A stretch of DNA of 64,000 nt from Schizochytrium sp. CCTCC M209059 (lineage: Eukaryota; Sar; Bigyra; Thraustochytrida; Thraustochytriidae), in assembly GCA_000818945.1 (NCBI GenBank), contig KN805373.1:310001-374000 (forward strand). Reading direction: 5' to 3'. Under the pieces are notes generated by a model. The model made no database searches, was not told the DNA's origin, and worked only from the letters and a program-made list of their open reading frames with translations. The position numbers and the translations under genes are program-made. Within the stretch, counting starts at the first letter, position 1; the number at the start of each line of letters is the position of its first letter. This document shows, in pieces, positions 55,566 through 64,000 of this stretch.

Positions 55566-58301
55566 ATGGACGCGCTCAAGGCGCTCGCGAGCCAGCAGGG
55601 GTGCTCCACGGACGGCACCGCCGCCCAGCGGAACCCCATGTCGCAGTTCGTGCACCAGGCCATGAGCGGGCCGCAGAAACAAGGTCCCATGCCCGGCCAG
55701 ATGCACCACGGCCACGCAGGGCCGCAGCAAATGAACGAGGTGGACCAGGGCATGGCCCAGGGCATGGGCGTCATGGCCGGCCCCCGCGGGCCCGTCATGG
55801 CGGGACCTGGCACGGCCAACAGTTTTGCGGCCGAGTTCGAGCAGATGCGGGCCACCGGGGCTGGACCCGGCGGACCCGTCATGCGCGGACCCATGGCACG
55901 CGGACCCGTGCCCGGCGGCGAGCAGTGGATCAACGATTTCGAGCGCATGCAGCTTGGTGGTGCCATGCCGCCGCGCAATGTTCAGATGGAGGCCGCCTTT
56001 CGCGAATCCTTTCGCCGCCAGCAGGGCCCGCGCCCTATGGGCCAGCGCTGGGCTGGACAAATGGCTGCACGCCCGCCGCCTTCGCAGATGAACCGCGCCT
56101 GGCAGCAGACGGCCACGCCGCCCCCGGCCGCCCAGCAGTGGGCCCAGGAGATGGCAGGTCCCAAGGAGGCGCCTAATGCTGAAAAGTGGGTCGAGGAGGC
56201 CACTGCAAAGGAAGAGGTAAGTTCAAGTCAACAATGGGTATCCTGCGTATCATGAGGTGCGCTGTGTGCCTGTCACGCCCGCCCGCTGTCACGCCTGTTG
56301 CTCGTAGTCATCGTGATCGTTGGCATTGCGTGTTTGTTGTCGTGTTGCGTTGTCGTTCGTTCGTTCTTTCGTTCTTTCATTCATTCCAAAGAGAGAGTGT
56401 GTAAGAGCAAGAGTCGTGAATGTGGATGTGCTTGGTGAAGGAAGAGTATTCGGAAAGTGAGGGACGGCGGGGTGGAAGCTTGAGAGCGGAGAATGGGCCT
56501 GCGAGCACGATGGCAGCAGCGGCAGCGTCAGTCAGCGCGTGACAGCAGCGGTGCAGCGTGCCTCGCGTAGGATGACCGACCCTCGCGCGTGAATATCGAG
56601 AGTCAAGCCGCTAATGGAATGGTGTGGTACATTTGGGACAGACAATGAACGCTACAAATCCGGACATGGAAGCGACGCGCCGCGCCACCGATGATCTCGT
56701 CCGCGTCATGGCCTCCAACCCCCAGTTCCGCGATTCTGAATTCTTGCAGTTCATGACCAAGATCAACGAAGGCGAGCTCGAGTTTGCCAATAACACGGTC
56801 GTCGAAACTGGCGTCAAGGTATGTCTTGTGCCGCAGTCGAGGCAGGGGGAAAAGAAGGAGTGCTTTTTTTGGGGGGGAGGGGATAGTATGGAATGGTGGG
56901 GAAAGAAAATGATGAACGCAACGAGCAACATGCACAAGAGATAGACATCAACATCAGCGTCAGTGTACACAAACGCGCGATGGACTTCAGCAACAGGCTG
57001 CGAAACGGAAAGGAGCGTGAAGGAAAGAGAGAAATCATATTGATGAATGATTTCTCGTGCAATGACAAATAACAAGGTGACTAACGAAATGGCTCATTGC
57101 TCGCTGTTCTCTTTATGCACAGGCGCCAAAGAATCTGGACGGCGCGTGGAAGGAGTCGGGCGAAAAACTTGACGCTGCATGGGAAGAAGGCGCTCCCGTT
57201 GAAAGTATGGGCCAGGCGTGGGAAGCAGCTGCTATGGACAAGATGCAGGAAAAATTTGCCAAGGCATGGCAAGACACCACCGATGGCAAGGAGGTCGACT
57301 TTGCCCAGGTGTACCAAGATGCCATCGAGGAAGCCACTGGCGGAATGCCTCCTGAGCTCGCGCAGGCTTGGCAAGCACAGGGGACCGCCATGGACCAAGC
57401 ATGGAGCGATACACAGACCTCGAACCTGGCCGACCGACCGTATGAGATGCTTGGCGACAACAAATTCGCAAACGAGGAAAACCCATACGAGCGCGGACTG
57501 GAGCTTTTCAAGGCGGGCGAGATTCAGGACGCCATTCTCGCCTTTGAGGCTGCAGTCACCAAGGATACCACCCATGCTGACGCCTGGCGCATGCTCGGAG
57601 TTGCCCATCAGGAGAATGACCAGGATCCCAAGGCCATCGCGTGTCTGGAACGCGCCGTGGACAACGACGCCTACCACTTGGATGCCTTGCTTGGCCTTGG
57701 TGTCTCGTACGTGAACGAGCTCGATCAGGAGCGCGCACTCAAGAACCTCAAGGCTTGGGTTGTCAACAACCCAGCCTTTGGAGGTCTCGAGGTTGAGTCC
57801 GAGGACCTGTACGGCGACGGCTCGCTTATGGACGACGTCATGCGCCTCATGCTCAAGGCACAAGAGTGGGCGCCGCAGGATCCCGGCGTGCAAGAGGTTC
57901 TCGGTGTGCTGTACAACGTTTCTCGAGACTACAACAGTGCTGTTCTGGCCTTCAAGAAGGCGCTCAACTCTCGCCCCGACGACTATGGACTTTGGAACAA
58001 GCTCGGCGCGACTCTTGCCAATGGCCAACGCTCCGAAGAGGCCCTTCCTGCCTACCACCGTGCCCTTGAGCTCAAGCCCAAGTACGCTCGTGGCTGGCTC
58101 AATCTTGGCATTTCCCACAGTAACCTTGGCAGCTACATGGAGGCCGCACGCTGCTATCTGACCGCGCTCAAGCTCAACCCGGATGCAACCCACATTTGGT
58201 CCTACCTCAGGATATGCTTCACTGTCGCGGAGCGCTTCGACCTTATTGCCGCCACCGACAAGCGCAACCTCGACGCCTTCCGCCAAGAGTTTAACTTTTG
58301 A
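55566..58301 (+). CDS. PEX5: Peroxisomal targeting signal-1 receptor PEX5 (three exons)
   Basis: Exon 1 is 55566-56216, exon 2 is 56642-56818 and exon 3 is 57123-58301; all junctions are phase 0 with gtaagt/gtatgt donors and cag acceptors, giving 668 residues. The N-terminus MDALKALASQQGCSTD carries the conserved Cys (C13) that is monoubiquitinated for receptor recycling in other species. The disordered N-terminal half is rich in Met, Gly and Pro and has one clear W-x3-F motif (QWINDFERM) plus about ten looser Trp motifs (AWQQTA, QWAQEM, KWVEEA, AWKESG, AWEAAA, AWQDTT). The C-terminal half (from about residue 365) contains seven TPRs, such as NPYERGLELFKAGEIQDAI, ADAWRMLGVAHQEN and ARGWLNLGISHSNLG. 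It binds SKL-type cargo in the cytosol and delivers it to the PEX13/PEX14 docking complex. Confidence 0.94.
56217..56641 (+). other. PEX5 intron 1, 425 bp
   Basis: Donor GAG|gtaagt; acceptor gggacag|ACAATG. Phase 0. Stop codons in the retained intron would truncate PEX5 soon after residue 217. Confidence 0.88.
56819..57122 (+). other. PEX5 intron 2, 304 bp
   Basis: Donor AAG|gtatgt; acceptor gcacag|GCGCCA. Phase 0. Contains a T7/G8 run near 56865-56881. Confidence 0.88.
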
Positions 58302-58324
58302 GTTTGCCTTTTCCGTTCCTCCAC

Positions 58325-58347
58325 CCCCCCCCCCCCCCCCCCCCCCC
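58325..58347. repeat. Poly-C homopolymer, about 23 nt
   Basis: A cytosine run about 25 nt downstream of the PEX5 stop codon, placed to lie in its 3' UTR. The exact length may be uncertain because of homopolymer sequencing error. Confidence 0.9.
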
Positions 58348-58971
58348 GTCCGTCTACCTGGCGCATGTAAGTAATTTTTCTACTATGCAAACTTTTTTCT
58401 TTTCCTTTCCAAGTCTAAGTCCGCACATGAATTGTTCCGATCCGTTCGCTGCTATTGCTAATGTGGCAGACATTTCGCCTTTTACTTCCCCTTAGCTTAG
58501 TACTACGTAGGCCTAAATACATTCGTTCTTTCTTTCTTTCAGCCAGCCAGCCGTCCTTCCGTCCGTCCGTCCGTGGCACGATAGTGCCTGATCTGAAGAG
58601 CAGACCCGTTCTGACACTCTGACAAGCAGCTGCAGCCAGGAGATACTTCCCGCCGACGTTCGTTTGGACAGCAGACACTGCCACGGCCAACAGCCGCGCG
58701 ACTTCTCGTTCTATAGTCAGCTTCCTTGCGCCACAAGATCAGGAATCGAAATTGTCGCCGCTACGATTTCTGCATGCTTCTCTTGTACCAGCAGCAGAGA
58801 CCACTGTCGTAAAGGCAACCTTGCAAACGGGGATCTTACAGCCAAAAACCCAGCCCAAGTTGACGAATCATCCATCGACCCATCATGAGCTCGCTCTAGC
58901 GTGATCTGGCTGGAGTCTCGACGCCACCTGCGCGAAGCGGCCACGTCAAGGCATGCATGCCGTGCCAAAAA

Positions 58972-59018
58972 GCAGCAGCAGCAGCAGCAGCAGCAGCGGC
59001 AGCAGCAGCAGCAACAGC
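58972..59018. repeat. CAG triplet run in intergenic DNA
   Basis: About 15 CAG/CAA/CGG triplets, unlinked to any supported gene, upstream of the first seven-TM gene. Confidence 0.9.
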
Positions 59019-59341
59019 AGTTGCGCAGCAGGCCCAGCTCAACTCTTGGCGCACGTCTCCAAGACAAACTCGATGTGTGCACCAAAAGTGTGCCACCAGC
59101 CCGACTTCCTCTGCAGGCGACACGGGCTCTCGCGGTAAGGGTGATGTATATGGTCATCCCTCGTCTGGCTCGATGCTCGAGGGATCGGAGGCGCGAAGGC
59201 CGATTGCACACTATCACTAATTGACAAGGAACGAACGAAGCAAGTGCATGGACAGACAAACCTGCAACAAAGGTGCTTCTCGTGCCTCGCCGTACTGTCA
59301 GCATCCGAGGCTGGCAGCAACAAGTTGTCACGAAAAGGGAA

Positions 59342-60703
59342 ATGGCTTCCGTTTCGGGTCCGTGCGAGTATGACTTTGATTGCGCAGCAAGCCTCATCTG
59401 CTATCCGAGCAGCGTGACTTGGACGGGGACCGACGATAATGTGTGTCTCCACGTCGGCTACTACGTTGATCCTTTTTCTGGCGAACGCAACGCTACTACG
59501 TACTATCTCATCGTCGTCTGTGTGCTACAAGTGCTCGTAGCCTCGGTGGTCTTTTCTGTTGGCGTCAGAGACATTGGGCGCTCAATTTATGTGTTTGGTC
59601 GCAAAATGCGCTGGAACGCAACGACGAAAACAACACTTACCGCTACCTTTGCCGCGCTCTTTCACGCCCTCTGGCAGCTGTGCATGCTTGGCACGACTCT
59701 CAATCAGGATACTTTCGATGAGCGCACCTCTGACGATGATGATGCGGAAAAGCTCGGACGCTATTCGCTTGTGCAGCGACCCATGATTTTCCTCTGTATC
59801 ATATTCATGGTCTTTGCTGCGCTCCAAGTCTCGGTTCTTTGGGTCGAGATTGCTCAACACTCGCGTCGGATGAACGCTGTCACCGTTCACGGACTGAAGC
59901 GCTACCGCATGGCGGTAGTCGCCTTTGAGCTCGTTTTTGCAGCAAGTATGCTCCCAGTAGCAATGGTGGGAATGTGGAGCCTCTCGATCCCCGTGGCGTT
60001 TCCGTTTATTCTAGCCATCGGCATTACCTTTGCAGTTGGCAGAGCTCGCATGATGCACCTACTTCGCAACACCCTGACTTCATTCAGCAACGATAATAGC
60101 AACCTCGGTCAATCGCCATCGTCGCCCTCCCTCGAGGAGAAGAGAAACCCTGGCTCTCCACAATCTCGATCAAACCCTTCCGCGGGCCGTGCGCTTCCCG
60201 TATCGGCGGCTCGAAGGACCCGCAAGGTCATGAAGGTTATTGAGCGCACATCTTTGCAAGTTATCATTGGTCTCTTTTCGGTCCTCCTCGCAGGTCTCTT
60301 GTACTTTTTGCTCGACTTTGAGGGCATCTTTGCGCCTGCTGGTGGCCGCCAATTTATGACGCCCAAATTGAGCATCGTAACCGTTTTCCAGATGTTCATC
60401 AACATCTCTCTTCTCTACATTCTCGTATTTATTCAGTCCTATGCGCATCGCAGCACGGCAAAGATTGTGAATCGCGAGCTTCGAATCCAAAAGGGCCAGA
60501 ACCTGTCGAGCAGCGACAACAACGCGATATCTTCCATCCCGGATGACGGCTCCTCCTTTGCTCAGACGCTGGGGTCGCGGACACAGGTATCGTTCCACGC
60601 CGGCACGCCGGGTACCACTGACGACGCAGCAGACGTGTTCACGCCTGCGCCGCCTCCAGACGGGGACGCTGACCGGAAATCGCGCCCATCTCTGCTATTG
60701 TGA
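59342..60703 (+). CDS. Seven-TM membrane protein, unrecognised family (paralog A)
   Basis: 453 residues from the ATG at 59342. The N-terminal ectodomain has four Cys at 8, 14, 20 and 35 (GPCEYDFDCAASLICYP ... DNVC) and an N-glycosylation site (NAT at 50). Seven hydrophobic segments follow at about 54-75, 99-120, 147-170, 190-211, 217-235, 305-325 and 340-362. A polar loop rich in Ser, Asn and Pro (about 245-295) separates TM5 from TM6, and the C-tail (about 365-453) begins YAHRSTAKIVNREL and is Ser/Asp-rich. The topology resembles a GPCR or other seven-TM receptor, but no class motif (DRY, NPxxY) is clear. It shares its whole architecture with the next gene; conserved words include YPSSV/YPASV, WTG, NATTY, ALFH, LWVEIAQ and LLYIL. 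The function is unknown. No signal peptide is needed if the N-terminus is translocated through TM1. Confidence 0.85.
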   Translation: MASVSGPCEYDFDCAASLICYPSSVTWTGTDDNVCLHVGYYVDPFSGERNATTYYLIVVCVLQVLVASVVFSVGVRDIGRSIYVFGRKMRWNATTKTTLTATFAALFHALWQLCMLGTTLNQDTFDERTSDDDDAEKLGRYSLVQRPMIFLCIIFMVFAALQVSVLWVEIAQHSRRMNAVTVHGLKRYRMAVVAFELVFAASMLPVAMVGMWSLSIPVAFPFILAIGITFAVGRARMMHLLRNTLTSFSNDNSNLGQSPSSPSLEEKRNPGSPQSRSNPSAGRALPVSAARRTRKVMKVIERTSLQVIIGLFSVLLAGLLYFLLDFEGIFAPAGGRQFMTPKLSIVTVFQMFINISLLYILVFIQSYAHRSTAKIVNRELRIQKGQNLSSSDNNAISSIPDDGSSFAQTLGSRTQVSFHAGTPGTTDDAADVFTPAPPPDGDADRKSRPSLLL

Positions 60704-61752
60704 AAGGATAAGTGGTTGTCGGCCTTGGAGAAGGGAGCCTCATCAATCTAGCAACGAAAGCCATGTGTTTGTCCTTTTTTTCTTTTTCTTTTTTCCATGC
60801 TGGTATTTCCACTTCATGCGAGCAGAACATATCAGTCATTGCAACCGGGGCTAGTGATCGTCGCAGTCGGAGCGAAAGTTGTGTGAATTCCGTACCTGCC
60901 TCCTCGTGTCTCGAAAAAGCTAAATTAGATTCTCGGCAACTTGGTGCTGGCACGGTGCCTTTGAGCCACTTGACCTGCATGTCCGGCCGAACCGAACTGC
61001 AGTCTCCCGGACACGAGCTTGCATCGGCAGTGCACTTCTCGAACGAACGGAAGACTTGACGACGCACGCCCAGGTCTTGAGGTGGTCGCGTCACCAAGAG
61101 ATTCTATTCGGGTGGTGCCGCATCCAGTGATGCAAAGCTTTGAGCTAACAGGCCTAGAACGCAGCTAAGAGTGTCTTAGCACCTCGAGCGTCGTTTGCGT
61201 TGGATGTTCTCACAACACGAAGACTACGAATGATGCTGCACTTGCACACAGAGCGGGCTGGCACGCTGCAGCACGTGCACAGACCCGTGCACTCACACTA
61301 GACCGGAATGGTTGGTTAGCATATTAAACGCCGCATCCGAGACGTCCCAGAGTGGGTGGGGTCTGGGATTGCTTTGTCCCGCCTAGCTGATGAATGAAGC
61401 CAACGTTGCGATGCGAGTTCATGCCTCATATCGTGGCCGAATAAGTGCGCACTCCTCACAATTCACAACCCGAAGGGACGTGTCCCCGGCCGTGGACAGA
61501 GATCGCACAGCACGGGAGCGCATTGGATGCGAATCTACAAAGTCGTTTGCGTCTTGCCGTTGTCAAGCGGGGCTTTTCCGCATCCCATATTTTACCTTTC
61601 TGCCACTTCATGTTCTGCAAACTTACTACTACCTTCCTGCGCGTGCGCGAGAGAGGTCTGCCACTTGGGAGATCACCCAGCAAACCTGCAATCGCAGACT
61701 GATCAAGCAGAGCAGACGCGGTCTCGTCGAGAGGGAGGACGAGAAGAAGAAA
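60704..61752. promoter_or_regulatory. Region between the two seven-TM paralogs
   Basis: The 1049 bp contain a T-rich presumed 3' UTR (60775-60800) and an AGGCCTAG site (about 61149-61156). The frame upstream of paralog B is open for 121 codons (61390-61752) but resembles no part of paralog A, so it is treated as leader. No gene is seen. Confidence 0.45.
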
Positions 61753-63099
61753 ATGGCAAATGTCTACGGGACTTGCGAGACCGACTTTGACTGCGTCGAC
61801 AACCTCATTTGCTACCCTGCTAGCGTGTCTTGGACAGGCTTTGAGCGCAACGTTTGCCTGTACTCAGGTGCACACGTGAATCCGTTCACTGGAGAATGGA
61901 ACGCAACTACATACTGTATCATTGTTCTTTGCACTGCACAGGTCGTGGTGGGTCTGCTGCTCTTCACCGTCGGTTTCTATGATCTTTGCCGCACAGCATA
62001 TGCCTTTGGACGGCGAGTGCGTTTGAACGCCGGCACAAACACAACCCTTGCCGCCACTGGGGCGGCCCTTTTCCATATTTTCTGGCAGGTTGCTCTCCTT
62101 GGCGTTGCGCTGGACCAGGACAACTTTGACGAATATCCTGCAAATGTTGAAGATTCCGAAAAGGTTGGGCGGTTCTCTTTAATACAGCGCGTCTTTACTT
62201 TCCTCTGCCTTGTTCTCATTGTCTTTGCCGCGCTTCAGATTTCTGTCCTATGGGTCGAAATTGCACAGCGCGCCCGCTCGCTGAGCACAACCACGGCAAA
62301 CAGTATCACGCAGCATCGCCGCGCAGTCCTTATTTTTGCTGTCATCTTTACGCTCACTATGCTTCCCGTGGCCGCCCTCGGCTTGTGGCAGCTTTCAACG
62401 CCGATTGCGTACTTGTTCTATCTTCTTCTCATTGTAATTTTTGCCACGGGAAGAATACTTATGGTGCGCCTGTTGGATGAGCACCTGGAGATCGTCGCAA
62501 ACTTGCAGCAGAAATCTGTGCCTGTCATTGCTTTTGGTGCCAAGAATGAAACAAGCACGAATCCCATGTCGTCGACAAGGCCAGGCAAGAAACATCGCAA
62601 GGGCCGAGGGAGTTGTCAGAGCAGTGCTGCGGAGCGGAAAACGATCGAGGTCATTCGTGTGATTCAGCACACGTCCATGCACGTAATCATAGGCCTCTTT
62701 GTGCTTCTATTCGTCGGACCCGTCACTTTTTTGCTGCAATTTGATGGGGTTATGTCTGAAGCCGGAAGTCGCGAGTACATGGGGCCATCGCTCAGCGTCT
62801 TGGTTGTCTTTGAGCTGATTTACAGCGCGACTCTTCTCTACATCCTTTTTTTCATCCAAAAGTACGCGCATCGAAGTTCAAGCAAGCTTGTCAAGAACGA
62901 GCTCGGTTCGCAGACGCATTCGACGTCGAACGCGGAGGACGGATCCTTTTCGTCCGTCGAGGACGGCGCATCCTTTACCCATACGCAAGTTCGAACTGCA
63001 ACAGCGAGCTCCTTTACCGGCAGCAGCTTCATCGACGATGATGCCTTCGAGGTCTCAACCGCCCCCGGTTTGGCACCAAGCCCACGGATTTGGGTATGA
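61753..63099 (+). CDS. Seven-TM membrane protein, unrecognised family (paralog B)
   Basis: 448 residues from the ATG at 61753, chosen because the protein then lines up with paralog A from the first residue (MANVYGTCETDFDC versus MASVSGPCEYDFDC). Ectodomain Cys are again at 8, 14, 20 and 35, and the glycosylation site NAT is in the same place. Seven hydrophobic segments, the TM5-TM6 polar loop (here Lys/Arg/Ser-rich) and the YAHRSSSKLVKNEL start of the C-tail all correspond. Conserved loops include NFDE/TFDE after TM2, LGRYSLVQR/VGRFSLIQR before TM3 and LWVEIAQ after it. Divergence is substantial in loops and tail, so the duplication is not recent. The function is unknown; a receptor or lipid-sensing role is only a guess. 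Confidence 0.85.
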   Translation: MANVYGTCETDFDCVDNLICYPASVSWTGFERNVCLYSGAHVNPFTGEWNATTYCIIVLCTAQVVVGLLLFTVGFYDLCRTAYAFGRRVRLNAGTNTTLAATGAALFHIFWQVALLGVALDQDNFDEYPANVEDSEKVGRFSLIQRVFTFLCLVLIVFAALQISVLWVEIAQRARSLSTTTANSITQHRRAVLIFAVIFTLTMLPVAALGLWQLSTPIAYLFYLLLIVIFATGRILMVRLLDEHLEIVANLQQKSVPVIAFGAKNETSTNPMSSTRPGKKHRKGRGSCQSSAAERKTIEVIRVIQHTSMHVIIGLFVLLFVGPVTFLLQFDGVMSEAGSREYMGPSLSVLVVFELIYSATLLYILFFIQKYAHRSSSKLVKNELGSQTHSTSNAEDGSFSSVEDGASFTHTQVRTATASSFTGSSFIDDDAFEVSTAPGLAPSPRIWV

Positions 63100-63493
63100 A
63101 ATTGCACAGGCCTACATGACATTGCTTTTCTTTTCTTTTCTTTCTTTTTTTCCTTTTTCCGTGGGCCAGCTCAGGCTTTGCACGATTTATCCTAATTAGT
63201 CATCGTGGGGCGAGCCAAGCGCCGTTTCCCACAATGTCGTATGGTCGTCACTCTTCTGCATAACATCATCATATATCTTTTTCTTGTTTCAGTCACAGAT
63301 GACAATCGACTTGGATCCTTTCATTGCAAAGAGCGAGGGAACGTAGGGAAAGGTTTTTGTGCAAGCGAGTGAACGAGGGAAGCTCTTCTTCCCCAGCGGC
63401 GCTCCGTGCGGTGACTCACGAGATGAGAAGTATGACTTACATGTTAGTCAACGCAGCGGCGTGCGCGCCATCCCTCGCGTGCATACTATGCAT

Positions 63494-63524
<31 letters not shown>

Positions 63525-63892
63525 GCGCCGGAGGTCGTCTTTCCCGACCGCGCTTGGGTCCATTTCCTGCCAGGTTCGTAGAGTGCCATGATGCCGAGGC
63601 GAGCGGCCAGCTGCAGACTGCCAGCCTGACCATAACGCGGGAGAGGGAGGAGACGCACTGTCTGTCAATCAACAGCGCAAGACTCACAGGCGCTCTACAA
63701 CGGCGCTCTGACTCCCTCGCCCCCTCACTTACTTTCTCGCTATCGAACGAACCTACGATTATCTCAGCCGGTAACAGTTACGTGCCGAGACCTAGGCCCT
63801 GGTTATGTATAGTGTCGCGAGGAGAACGAGCCGGCAGGCAAATCGCAAAACCCAAGCTGAAGCGGGCAGAGACCGAGGGAGCGAGGGCGAGC
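63100..63892. promoter_or_regulatory. Upstream region of the right-edge gene
   Basis: The 793 bp hold a TTTTC-rich presumed 3' UTR of paralog B (63123-63160), a CAG run at about 63494-63524, and a CCTAGGCCC element at about 63791-63799, roughly 95 bp before the next ATG. No gene is recognised. Confidence 0.45.
63494..63524. repeat. CAG triplet run, about 10 units
   Basis: Perfect CAG run in the intergenic region before the last gene; frames through it are poly-Q/A/S artefacts. Confidence 0.9.
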
Positions 63893-64000
63893 ATGGGCGG
63901 CGGCGGCGAGGAGTACGCGCGGCCGAGCGAGGCGCTGGAGCGCGTGCTGGACATCGAGGAGGAGCCGCACCTGATCGAGGACCCGAGCGCGAGATGGAGC
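63893..64000 (+). CDS. N-terminus of an unidentified protein, cut by window edge
   Basis: An ATG at 63893 (MGGGGEEYARPSEALERVL start) opens a frame that runs to the window end (36 codons) with strong G/C-ending codon bias like that of real genes nearby. The visible part is acidic (IEEEPHLIEDPSARW). A Gly at position 2 could allow N-myristoylation (MGGGGEE), which is only a possibility. No family can be assigned from so little sequence. Confidence 0.55.
   Translation, partial: MGGGGEEYARPSEALERVLDIEEEPHLIEDPSARWS

Larger units (their letters stand above)
58302..59341. promoter_or_regulatory. Region between PEX5 and the first seven-TM gene
   Basis: The 1040 bp contain a long C-run just after the PEX5 stop, an AGGCCT site (about 58510), TTTC and CCGT short repeats (58525-58572), and a CAG run (58972-59018). 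Overlapping Cys/Ser/Gln-rich frames are artefacts of the CAG run. No gene is recognised; the 3' half should hold the promoter of the seven-TM gene. Confidence 0.45.

Noticed and set aside
58717..59397. 226-codon minus-strand frame with a poly-Cys stretch
   Set aside because: The Cys run is the antisense reading of the intergenic CAG repeat; nothing else is gene-like.
61390..61752. 121-codon N-terminal extension of seven-TM paralog B
   Set aside because: Paralog A has no such extension, and B aligns to A from the internal ATG at 61753. The extension has no transmembrane or signal features.

Overview
The window looks like nuclear DNA from an intron-poor, GC-rich unicellular eukaryote, most likely a thraustochytrid or related labyrinthulomycete stramenopile. 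That placement is an inference. It rests on long uninterrupted genes with strong G/C-ending codon bias, rare short GT-AG introns (seen in PEX5 and ribosomal protein eL32, probable in MOT1), a mixture of fungal-like and plant-like metabolic genes, and many simple repeats between genes. No operons, phage, CRISPR arrays, rRNA genes or convincing tRNAs were seen. A run of 217 Ns (54567-54783) is an assembly gap.

Layout. 0-2.2 kb: repeat-rich DNA with no firm gene. 2.2-13.1 kb: a 2-oxoglutarate/Fe(II) dioxygenase-family protein (-), a fused cystathionine beta-lyase/cystathionine gamma-synthase (+), a USP5-type deubiquitinase (-) and a macro-like/aldo-keto reductase fusion (-). 13.3-19.3 kb: a full-length ABCA-type ABC transporter (-). 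21-23.7 kb: a heat-shock-factor protein (+) and an OTUD6-like coiled-coil protein (-). 24.2-30 kb: the SNF2 ATPase MOT1/BTAF1 (-). 30.2-34.1 kb: a signal-peptide SET-domain protein (+), a Bax-inhibitor/lifeguard membrane protein (+) and a severin/gelsolin (-). 34.1-37 kb: about 3 kb without a convincing gene. 37-43.8 kb: the splicing helicase PRP16 (-), a 39-residue zinc-binding micro-protein (-) and an ankyrin-SAM-TIR protein (-). 44.5-51 kb: complex I subunit NDUFV1 (+), a secreted EGF/beta-propeller protein (-), a PIN-like carrier (+) and an AGC-family pseudokinase (-). 51.9-58.3 kb: RWDD1 (+), eL32 (-, two exons) and PEX5 (+, three exons). 59.3-63.1 kb: a tandem pair of paralogous seven-TM proteins of unrecognised family. 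63.9 kb to the end: the start of one further gene.

Most genes are ordinary housekeeping functions (splicing, transcription, respiration, peroxisome import, translation). The unusual content is domain fusion (CBL-CGS, macro-AKR, ANK-SAM-TIR), predicted loss of canonical residues (2OG oxygenase, USP5 zinc finger, AGC kinase DFG, SET NH motif) and the tandem seven-TM family. The best candidates for undescribed biology are the bifunctional transsulfuration enzyme, the seven-TM pair and the ANK-SAM-TIR protein.
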